The notes below the pieces were generated by a model that ran no database searches, had not been told where the DNA came from, and worked only from the letters and a program-made list of their open reading frames with translations. Shown in pieces: positions 17,184 to 22,343 of a stretch of 22,343 bases of DNA (positions within the stretch are counted from its first letter, which is position 1; each line of letters starts with the position of its first letter). A program made the position numbers and the translations under genes. This stretch comes from a virus, in the IMG/VR virus record IMGVR_UViG_3300009008_001135, positions 1 through 22,343 of that record; one strand, 5' to 3'.

Positions 17184-17510
17184 TTAAATACCTAGTTGTG
17201 TAAGAATTTTAAGCGGATCAGTTTCTTCTTTCCGTTCTTTGTTCTTCTTTTTCTCAGCTTTCCCCTGTTCCAGTAATGCTCCAAAAATCTGCTCAAGCTG
17301 CTCCAGCCTCCCCGCCAGCCTCCCCTCCTCGTACGGGCTGAGCTGCCTGCGCTTCTGCACCAGTTGCAGCAGGTTGGCGTGATACAGTCCCTCCACCAGT
17401 TTCAGGACCGCCTTGAACTGGTCCTTGTTGGCCAGTTGCCCCAGGAGTTGCCATTCCGCCCTTGTCAGGTTGCTGCCCGAATGGGAGACTCTTCTCGTCA
17501 CGAATCGCAT
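17184..17510 (-). CDS. Possible small helical protein overprinted on the portal 3' end
   Basis: Read in the +1 frame relative to the portal, this frame is open from about 17588 to a TAA at 17184, overlapping the last 72 portal codons and running 109 nt past the portal stop. From the ATG at 17510 it would be 108 residues; an ATG at 17570 (128 residues) is possible. The product looks like a real helical protein: LTRAEWQLLGQLANKDQFKA, then LSPYEEGRLAGRLEQLEQIF, then a Lys-rich segment and DPLKILTQLGI. Small proteins with an FxxLL...GRLxxLExxxxLL pattern are common next to phage portal genes. Against it: within the overlap the portal frame has the usual A/T third positions while this frame has G/C ones, there is no YYTAAC before either ATG, and GC-rich DNA makes chance open frames. 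Confidence 0.5.
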   Translation of the reverse strand: MRFVTRRVSHSGSNLTRAEWQLLGQLANKDQFKAVLKLVEGLYHANLLQLVQKRRQLSPYEEGRLAGRLEQLEQIFGALLEQGKAEKKKNKERKEETDPLKILTQLGI

Positions 17511-19449
17511 AGATAATATCTTCGAGAGTTTTTGCGAAGATGCCTTTTTGAGCTTTTGGAAGAATTGCATATTCTTTTGATTTAGCAAATAATCTGTACT
17601 TATGTAACCTTCTCATGTTGTTGCCATCACGAGAAATTGTAGGTTTAATACCAAGAGCAATCTGCTGAACGTGATAATCCATCTCATCCATCCCGTCAAC
17701 TATTCTGCCTGCTGAATTGAAGATTGCATCCACATCAATATCGGTAAATCGTTTACCAGCCTGTTTAGCCAACATCTCGAAATCTGTACTAGCGAGAAGT
17801 TCAGGGCTAACCTGAGCTGTACTAAATAATATCTGTAAATACCACTGCAATGACTGTAATTCTTGCTCCTTCCTGACTGTATCTTCGACTTTCTCTACAA
17901 TATCGAACATAATATAATTAGGTTCAACTACCTTATCATTCAACTTAAAATAACCTGTGTACCCCCGTGCTGGAGTAAATTCAGGCTGATGAGTAGCGTT
18001 ACGCTGTGAAACATGAAAGTCCTCGATAGGTATAGTGTGATATGTCAATTTACCATCTACACCCTCATAAGGCTTCGCCATAAATTGACAAATATTCATA
18101 AACCTCTGATAGAGTGAATTTTTCTCTGCTCGAATCGTGTTCTGTAAAACATTCTTACGGATTCTACGTTTCATAGATTCCTGTTTCGCAAGAGTTTGGG
18201 TAGCAAGTTCATTCGGTTGCACAAACAAAGCACGAGAATCATCTCCTGTTACCTGGATCTGTAAATCCTCCAAAATATTCTTAACAGCATTTGCAGGTTC
18301 CACACTGGAACCAAAGGTGAGAGGCTGAATCGCATCACCTATCTTCCCTCCATTTAAACCTCTCAACGTAAATAACGCACCAGGTTCTAGCTGATTCTCG
18401 TCCGGATCGAACAAAACATCACCAGAAACAGCTAATACAGGCTGCTGAGAGAGTTTTGCATTATCTATCATTAAATTCACCAAAACCTCCTTAACCATCA
18501 CAAACGGAGCTTGGACTTCGGTTTCTGAAATACCCCATATCGAATCATCTCGTTTGTAATTATATCTGAATGAAACAGGAATACGTTTATGTTTAAACGG
18601 AATTGCTCCGAAATAAATTTCTTTGCCATTCGCTACAAATACATGCCAATCATTCACACAATCCCAACCTTCAAATACCACTACATACTGTGATTTAGCA
18701 TTTTCTTTCTCTTCAAACTCATGTTTATGAGACATCCTCTCGATTCCGAGATGTTCAACACCACCCCAATTAACAGGATGAATATCCTCAATATCGAATC
18801 TTTCTTTATCACCAAAATCACGTTGGAACTGTTCCCATGAATAAATCTTACGTTCATAAAACCAATCCATACCTCTGTTTCCATGAGGATCATGGTCAAC
18901 ATTAGCAGTCGGATCAGGAAAAGCATCTCGTATATCTACAGTAGTCGGAGCTAAACCATAATAACTTACTCGTTTCTCAGGATCTTTATGCTCTAAAAAA
19001 AGAGAATGATCGTCTGTCTCAACGTAATCATTCTCTACTAGGGCGACAGTATGTTTTTCGATACCAGTCCCGTAATCAACAGCATTACTAATCGCATCAA
19101 CCAGAGCTGTTTTACGGTCACTTTGCAGATCAAAATGATCGACAATAGCTCTGCTAGGCACAGCCATATCGTAATCACCTGCGAGTGTACTTTTAAACGT
19201 AACTTCTGTCAGATTCTCTAACATATCTGATTTTTTACGTTCAAGAGCACCGAACAGTTCAGGTAAACGATAAGCAGATCGCCAGTCGTCACCATCAATA
19301 ACTTTATCCTCATGTAACTGCATCAACTGTTTGATAGCAGTTACTTTCAAATTCAGCTTAATCTTAGAATCAGCCGAATCACGAATACGCCTCATGTGTA
19401 GATGAGACCTATCCTCTTGGTTGGTAGGTACATCGTAATAATCCTCCAT
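17293..19449 (-). CDS. Portal protein
   Basis: 718 residues, the size of podovirus portals. The dodecameric portal is the DNA entry channel and packaging-motor base at one capsid vertex. The N-terminal wing has helical segments (DSADSKIKLNLKVTAIKQLM). The central part has portal-typical elements: IPFKHKRIPVSFRYNYKRDD, then GISETEVQAPFVMVKEVLVN, then LDDLQIQVTGDD-like residues and LATQTLAKQESMKRRIRKNV, where the long stem/crown helices lie. The last 65 residues are a Gly/Ala/Gln/Pro tail of low complexity with locally high GC, overlapping a second frame. It stops at TGA. TCTAAC lies 11 nt before the ATG, and a promoter plus hairpin precede it. Upstream is terminase large subunit (78-nt gap). 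Confidence 0.92.
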   Translation of the reverse strand: MEDYYDVPTNQEDRSHLHMRRIRDSADSKIKLNLKVTAIKQLMQLHEDKVIDGDDWRSAYRLPELFGALERKKSDMLENLTEVTFKSTLAGDYDMAVPSRAIVDHFDLQSDRKTALVDAISNAVDYGTGIEKHTVALVENDYVETDDHSLFLEHKDPEKRVSYYGLAPTTVDIRDAFPDPTANVDHDPHGNRGMDWFYERKIYSWEQFQRDFGDKERFDIEDIHPVNWGGVEHLGIERMSHKHEFEEKENAKSQYVVVFEGWDCVNDWHVFVANGKEIYFGAIPFKHKRIPVSFRYNYKRDDSIWGISETEVQAPFVMVKEVLVNLMIDNAKLSQQPVLAVSGDVLFDPDENQLEPGALFTLRGLNGGKIGDAIQPLTFGSSVEPANAVKNILEDLQIQVTGDDSRALFVQPNELATQTLAKQESMKRRIRKNVLQNTIRAEKNSLYQRFMNICQFMAKPYEGVDGKLTYHTIPIEDFHVSQRNATHQPEFTPARGYTGYFKLNDKVVEPNYIMFDIVEKVEDTVRKEQELQSLQWYLQILFSTAQVSPELLASTDFEMLAKQAGKRFTDIDVDAIFNSAGRIVDGMDEMDYHVQQIALGIKPTISRDGNNMRRLHKYRLFAKSKEYAILPKAQKGIFAKTLEDIIYAIRDEKSLPFGQQPDKGGMATPGATGQQGPVQGGPETGGGTVSRQPAATGAEAQAAQPVRGGEAGGEAGAA

Positions 19450-19460
19450 AAGTAAAATTT

Positions 19461-19466
19461 GTTAGA
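19461..19466 (-). promoter_or_regulatory. YYTAAC start-associated motif of the portal gene
   Basis: TCTAAC lies 11 nt before the ATG at 19449 and directly after the 5' hairpin (19467-19497). Confidence 0.5.
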
Positions 19467-19497
19467 GGGAGTGAGTTGCAACCCTAGAAGGACTCCC
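19467..19497 (-). promoter_or_regulatory. Hairpin at the predicted 5' end of the portal transcript
   Basis: On the minus strand GGGAGT (19497-19492) pairs with ACTCCC (19472-19467) across 19 nt that contain the palindrome GTTGCAAC. The promoter at 19503-19531 predicts transcription starting at or next to the first stem base, so the mRNA would begin with this stem. A 5'-terminal stem often protects bacterial mRNAs from decay. The stem bases and the core GGTTGNAACTC recur in the hairpin at 11958-11981. Confidence 0.5.
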
Positions 19498-19502
19498 ATC
19501 TA

Positions 19503-19531
19503 ATCATATTACTTAGCCTTATACTGGTCAA
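19503..19531 (-). promoter_or_regulatory. Sigma70-type promoter for the portal transcript
   Basis: TTGACC (-35, 19531-19526) is separated by exactly 17 nt from TATGAT (-10, 19508-19503). Each box differs from consensus by one base. The -35 box overlaps the terminase large-subunit stop codon. The predicted start is about 19494-19497. Confidence 0.65.
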
Positions 19532-20874
19532 TATGTCAAATATCTATTTTTAGGTACTTTACTATAATGGTTACCAGCTTTCTGTCCAGTCAATTCTTTA
19601 TATTTATCCATCAAGAGTGTTTTTCTATCTTTAACAACTTTCTTTTTTACTTTCGGAGCGTTCCATAACGCAAGACAGAGAGAGATTACACAGTCATCAT
19701 GCATCCCTTTTATATTAGGATGGCCGTAAGTTACTCTACCTTGCGCTGTTTTCTGTTTCTCGAAGGTTTCAAGTTCATCTATCAGTGCCTGAAACGGAGG
19801 AATTGAAATATCTTGATGGTCGAATTTAATTACTGCGTTTTCTACCAGCTGTCTTTTTGTTTTCAAATTAAAATGCACAGGTGTCAAGTAGAGTCCTTGT
19901 TGTTGAAGGTCTCTGTAAATAGGATCACCAACTCCGGTTGAATCAATTATGATGCGACTAGGGTTTCCTTCGCTCAAATACCGTCTAGCCATCGCTTCGA
20001 TCTTAGTTTTCTGAAATGACCATGACAATTCATTAAACCGTTCAATCCAGACAATTTTATCACAACACACATCATAGACAGTTATGACGGTAAAATCTTC
20101 TTTTTGAGCTAAATCCACTCCAATTTGGTAAAAATGTCCAGGTTGGGGAGGCGAAACTTCGTTTTTAACGCATTTTCTGATGTTGTGGAAGGGTGAACCC
20201 CCGTCATCCGAAAATAACGCCTTATACTCTTGATTATACGTTTCTATAGGAGTAGTTCTGCGGATTTCTTCAAGTTCATCTTTGTCTATGATGCCTGATG
20301 TTTCTGCTGAAAGCGTAAATGCTTGCCAGCTACGGCGACTTTTAGCATAAACATACATCTTGAAAAAGAAATCTTTCGATTTCGGAGTACCTATAAACCA
20401 AATCCATCCTTGGTTAGCTGCAAGAACTGGTCGAAGGATTTGATTCCAGAGTTCTTCGAGCTTGTGATCTTGGGACTCATCAACAATGATACCGTAGGGG
20501 TCCTTTCCACGAAGGGCGTCAAAGTTGTCTGAACCTCGTAGTTCGATACGGGCGTCGTTGAAGAGTACAACTGAGAGTTCTGTTTCATTTTTCTTTTTAA
20601 TTAGTTCTTTAGGGATACAGTGGAACAGCATTTTAGGATCGTTCCAGATGATACCTTTAGCCTGACGGAAAGTAGGAGCGATATACCAGAAGGTTCTTCC
20701 GGCATTTTCTTCCTTACAAGCCTCCATAATCAACTTGTTGATCGCCATCAGGCTCTTTCCAGCTCTCCTGTGTACTACCAACACTTTGTTCCTCGCTTGG
20801 TTGCTCAGAATCTCCAACTGAAACGGACGTTTCTCCGGCTGATAATTGTGAGGAATCGTTATTTGTTTGTCCAT
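19528..20874 (-). CDS. terL: Terminase large subunit (packaging ATPase and nuclease)
   Basis: 448 residues. The ATPase half has a family-typical start (PHNYQPEKRPFQLEIL), a variant Walker A HRRAGKS (35-41), Walker B IIVDE (129-133) and the coupling motif GTP (162-164). The RNase H-like nuclease half has metal-binding Asp254 (IGVDLAQ), Asp311 (IIIDSTGVGD) and Asp393/394 (GMHDDC). It pumps DNA into the prohead through the portal and cuts concatemers. The start at ATG 20874 is supported by the conserved N-terminal pattern, with TAAAC 10 nt upstream. That start lies within the small-subunit gene, giving a 161-nt overlap. It stops at TGA. Confidence 0.97.
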   Translation of the reverse strand: MDKQITIPHNYQPEKRPFQLEILSNQARNKVLVVHRRAGKSLMAINKLIMEACKEENAGRTFWYIAPTFRQAKGIIWNDPKMLFHCIPKELIKKKNETELSVVLFNDARIELRGSDNFDALRGKDPYGIIVDESQDHKLEELWNQILRPVLAANQGWIWFIGTPKSKDFFFKMYVYAKSRRSWQAFTLSAETSGIIDKDELEEIRRTTPIETYNQEYKALFSDDGGSPFHNIRKCVKNEVSPPQPGHFYQIGVDLAQKEDFTVITVYDVCCDKIVWIERFNELSWSFQKTKIEAMARRYLSEGNPSRIIIDSTGVGDPIYRDLQQQGLYLTPVHFNLKTKRQLVENAVIKFDHQDISIPPFQALIDELETFEKQKTAQGRVTYGHPNIKGMHDDCVISLCLALWNAPKVKKKVVKDRKTLLMDKYKELTGQKAGNHYSKVPKNRYLTY

Positions 20875-21343
20875 AATTAAGTACGTTTACGGTTATACCA
20901 CCTCCTGCGCTACCTATACCACCTCCTGTACGTTTCTTCACCTTATTATATTCGGAGATGGCTCTCATTTTATTCGAGAGATCCTTGTCCTGCTTAATTA
21001 CTTTCAGCATTTCACCATCTACTCCGTAATCTGTCAATCCTTGAGCAGCGAGTAATTCAGTTATTCGTGTCTGAATTTTAGGTCTCTTCAGGATATGATA
21101 AGCATTATTCACATTCGAATCATTCCCATCCTTATTATTCAATTTATATCCGGCTGCTGCATAAGCATCTCGTGGTCGTCCGAATGTTTCAGGATGACTT
21201 ATGCAACAGAAGGCTCTACAGAAATTTTCTTCTAGAACAGTCAACTTAACCTCGCTACCTGGATACTTCATTTTCGCCTGTCCTACAGCTGGTTTATTCT
21301 TGTTCGCCTTCTTCATCGCTGGATGGACTGGTATTAGTTCCAT
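20714..21343 (-). CDS. terS: Terminase small subunit
   Basis: 209 residues. Residues about 32-105 fit the DNA-recognition region of small terminases: LTVLEENFCRAFCCISHPET, then RDAYAAAGYKL, then VNNAYHILKRPKIQTRITEL. A helical part (MLKVIKQDKDLSNKMRAISE) and a Gly-rich linker follow. The last 53 residues, Ser/Glu/Gln/Asp-rich, are encoded in a region shared with the large-subunit gene. It selects viral DNA for packaging and feeds the large subunit. The start is uncertain: ATG 21343 overlaps the zinc-finger gene by 50 nt; ATG 21316 and ATG 21271 are alternatives, the last leaving no overlap. None has YYTAAC. Confidence 0.82.
   Translation of the reverse strand: MELIPVHPAMKKANKNKPAVGQAKMKYPGSEVKLTVLEENFCRAFCCISHPETFGRPRDAYAAAGYKLNNKDGNDSNVNNAYHILKRPKIQTRITELLAAQGLTDYGVDGEMLKVIKQDKDLSNKMRAISEYNKVKKRTGGGIGSAGGGITVNVLNYGQTNNDSSQLSAGETSVSVGDSEQPSEEQSVGSTQESWKEPDGDQQVDYGGL
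20894..20928 (-). repeat. 14-nt direct repeat encoding the small-terminase Gly-rich linker
   Basis: CAGGAGGTGGTATA occurs twice (20928-20915 and 20907-20894) with 7 nt between and encodes GGG-containing linker sequence. It contains a Shine-Dalgarno-like AGGAGGTG, but the nearer copy is 23 nt from the large-subunit ATG, too far to act as a normal ribosome site. Confidence 0.7.
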
Positions 21344-21725
21344 AATAAGCGTCTATTCCGTGTTTAAATAATAAATTACGAATCGATCCCATCAACTTAC
21401 CATCTTCACTTTTCAATTCATCGATCATTCGATTCACCATCGCACGTTCGTTTCCGCTCATGCTCTGGTAATCGAAAAACTTACTCACTATCCGTATCAT
21501 ACTCCGTTTAAAACTCTCCACAGCCTCCTTATCTAACGCAGGTTTCTTCTTGTAATTCGGTTCAACGAACTCATCAATCCCCTCACTCAGATTCACAGGT
21601 TCTTCTCCAGCTTCCTTGATCTCCAGCTTCTTCCTCAGCATTTCGTTCTCACACTTGATTTTGTGTGCATAGGGAACAGCGCCTCCGGCGAACTTCTTCC
21701 CGCACACTTTACAGATACTTGGCAT
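21294..21725 (-). CDS. Small C2HC zinc-finger protein
   Basis: 143 residues. Residues 5-25 form a zinc-binding pattern C5-x2-C8-x12-H21-x3-C25 (ICKVCGKKF, then AHKIKC). A charged linker follows, then a helical region about 65-125 (AVESFKRSMIRIVSKFFDYQ, then NRMIDELKSEDGKLMGSIRN) and an acidic tail. The finger may bind DNA or protein; the family is not recognised. It is the first gene of the unit that continues with terminase, so a packaging or late-regulatory role is plausible from position only. CTTAAC lies 11 nt before the ATG, and a sigma70-type promoter lies just upstream. Confidence 0.8.
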   Translation of the reverse strand: MPSICKVCGKKFAGGAVPYAHKIKCENEMLRKKLEIKEAGEEPVNLSEGIDEFVEPNYKKKPALDKEAVESFKRSMIRIVSKFFDYQSMSGNERAMVNRMIDELKSEDGKLMGSIRNLLFKHGIDAYYGTNTSPSSDEEGEQE

Positions 21726-21736
21726 GTTTGGTATTT

Positions 21737-21742
21737 GTTAAG
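21737..21742 (-). promoter_or_regulatory. YYTAAC start-associated motif of the zinc-finger gene
   Basis: CTTAAC lies 11 nt before the ATG at 21725 and would be near the very 5' end of the transcript from the promoter at 21753-21781. Confidence 0.5.
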
Positions 21743-21752
21743 ATGTATAAGT

Positions 21753-21781
21753 AGCATAAAACTTTTACTTCTTGCTGTCAA
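21753..21781 (-). promoter_or_regulatory. Sigma70-type promoter for the terminase unit
   Basis: TTGACA (-35, 21781-21776, perfect) and TATGCT (-10, 21758-21753) are separated by exactly 17 nt. The box pair lies in the 65-nt gap after the methyltransferase gene. The predicted start, about 21745, leaves a leader of about 20 nt. Confidence 0.7.
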
Positions 21782-21790
21782 TTTTTAAGT

Positions 21791-22343
21791 TTATTTAATA
21801 GTTCTTCGAATCTTTTCATTTTGAGTTAGAGTCTCCATTTGTTTATTTTCCGTAAATTCAAAAAGTGTTTGATTTTTCTTTAATGATTTTTGCTTACTTG
21901 GTTTTCTATAATTTTTAGAAGTAATATCAGGTTCTAATCTATGAAGTGATTTGTTGTAATAATCTTCCATGATTTCAAAACCTATAAATTGCCTATTTAA
22001 ATTTTTTGCAGATACAGCAGTTGTTCCGCTTCCCATAAATGGATCAAAAATGATTTGATCTTCGATTGTTGTAAGTTTTATTAAGTATTCAATAAGTTTT
22101 TCAGGCTTTTGTGCTTCATGTATTTTTTTTTCATGTTTTTCAAAGCCAAACTCTAAAATATTTGTTGGACTTGAGCCATTAATTTTACATTCCTCAATAT
22201 TCATTGCCCCAACTTCATTTTTCAAAACATTATCAGTTATTGTATGTTTATATGGTTTAAAAAACCATGCAATAGGTTCATAAATAGGGGCTAAGTTTCC
22301 AAGTCTCCAACCCTCCCATTTTTCTGCCTCTTCATGCAATCCT
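21791..22343 (-). CDS. DNA methyltransferase, C-terminal part (5' end outside window)
   Basis: About 184 residues, open to the right edge; an in-frame TTG at 22339 is not a convincing start. It shows RLGNLAPIYEPIAWFFKPYK, then the KPEKLIEYLIKL element and the S-adenosylmethionine-binding motif I as DPFMGSGTTAVSAKNLNRQF, followed by IGFEIMEDYY. This order, with the catalytic DPPY expected upstream of motif I and so outside the window, fits beta-class N6-adenine or N4-cytosine methyltransferases. Phage enzymes of this kind usually modify viral DNA to resist host restriction. Base composition is more AT-rich than the structural genes, which may mean separate acquisition. The specificity cannot be read from the sequence. 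Confidence 0.85.
   Translation of the reverse strand, partial: GLHEEAEKWEGWRLGNLAPIYEPIAWFFKPYKHTITDNVLKNEVGAMNIEECKINGSSPTNILEFGFEKHEKKIHEAQKPEKLIEYLIKLTTIEDQIIFDPFMGSGTTAVSAKNLNRQFIGFEIMEDYYNKSLHRLEPDITSKNYRKPSKQKSLKKNQTLFEFTENKQMETLTQNEKIRRTIK

Noticed and set aside
17293-19530. TGA recoding (as in some candidate-phylum hosts), because TGA ends only two genes
   Set aside because: All other long frames contain no in-frame TGA, which a recoding genome would be expected to use often; standard code fits.
20894-20907. Shine-Dalgarno AGGAGGTG for the terminase large subunit
   Set aside because: It is 23 nt from the ATG and is explained by Gly codons of the small-subunit linker.
21783-21824. 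Frameshifted methyltransferase end: a short frame reading MKRFEELLNKLKN across the stop
   Set aside because: It is plausible as a C-terminus but only 13 residues, with no slippery site that I can support.

Overview
This is the virion-structure half of a tailed-phage (or prophage) genome, most likely a short-tailed podovirus. All 19 protein-coding calls lie on the minus strand and read right to left, from terminase to ejection proteins. I see no tRNA, rRNA, CRISPR array, insertion sequence or integrase. The host cannot be named. Base composition is AT-leaning, stops are almost all TAA (TGA only for the terminase large subunit and the portal), and none of the gene starts I checked has a GGAGG-type Shine-Dalgarno. 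Instead 11 of 17 in-window starts carry YYTAAC 9-12 nt before the ATG, and two more carry TAAAC at 10 nt. Two good sigma70-type promoters (TTGACA-N17-TATGCT and TTGACC-N17-TATGAT) point to a bacterial housekeeping polymerase.

Right-hand part (22343 to 19528): a DNA methyltransferase truncated by the window edge, then a promoter, a small zinc-finger protein, and the terminase small and large subunits, whose genes overlap by 161 nt. Centre right (19449 to 14952): a second promoter with a hairpin at the predicted 5' end of its transcript, the portal, a probable small helical protein overprinted on the portal 3' end, a scaffold-like protein, a decoration-like protein and the major capsid protein. 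There is no prohead protease gene here, so assembly probably uses a separate scaffold.

Centre left (14932 to 8172): an 878-residue repeat-built fibre-like protein directly behind the capsid gene, an 84-residue helical protein, an intergenic region with two competing hairpins, an unrecognised beta-rich protein, a protein with two glycan-binding-like beta-sandwich domains, another unrecognised protein, and a head-tail adaptor that appears to carry an inserted carbohydrate-binding-like domain. Left part (8172 to 1): a beta-propeller-like tail or neck protein, a tail-collar protein, a 986-residue coiled-coil protein with a CHAP peptidoglycan hydrolase domain, and a very large ejection or polyvalent-type protein that runs off the left edge.

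Read together, terminase packages DNA through the portal into a capsid made by MCP, scaffold and decoration protein; adaptor and propeller close the head and form the short tail; collar and sugar-binding proteins contact the host; and the CHAP and polyvalent-type proteins would be ejected with the DNA. The most unusual points are the YYTAAC start-associated motif, the overprinted ORF in the portal tail, the shared intergenic hairpins, and the density of glycan-binding-like domains.
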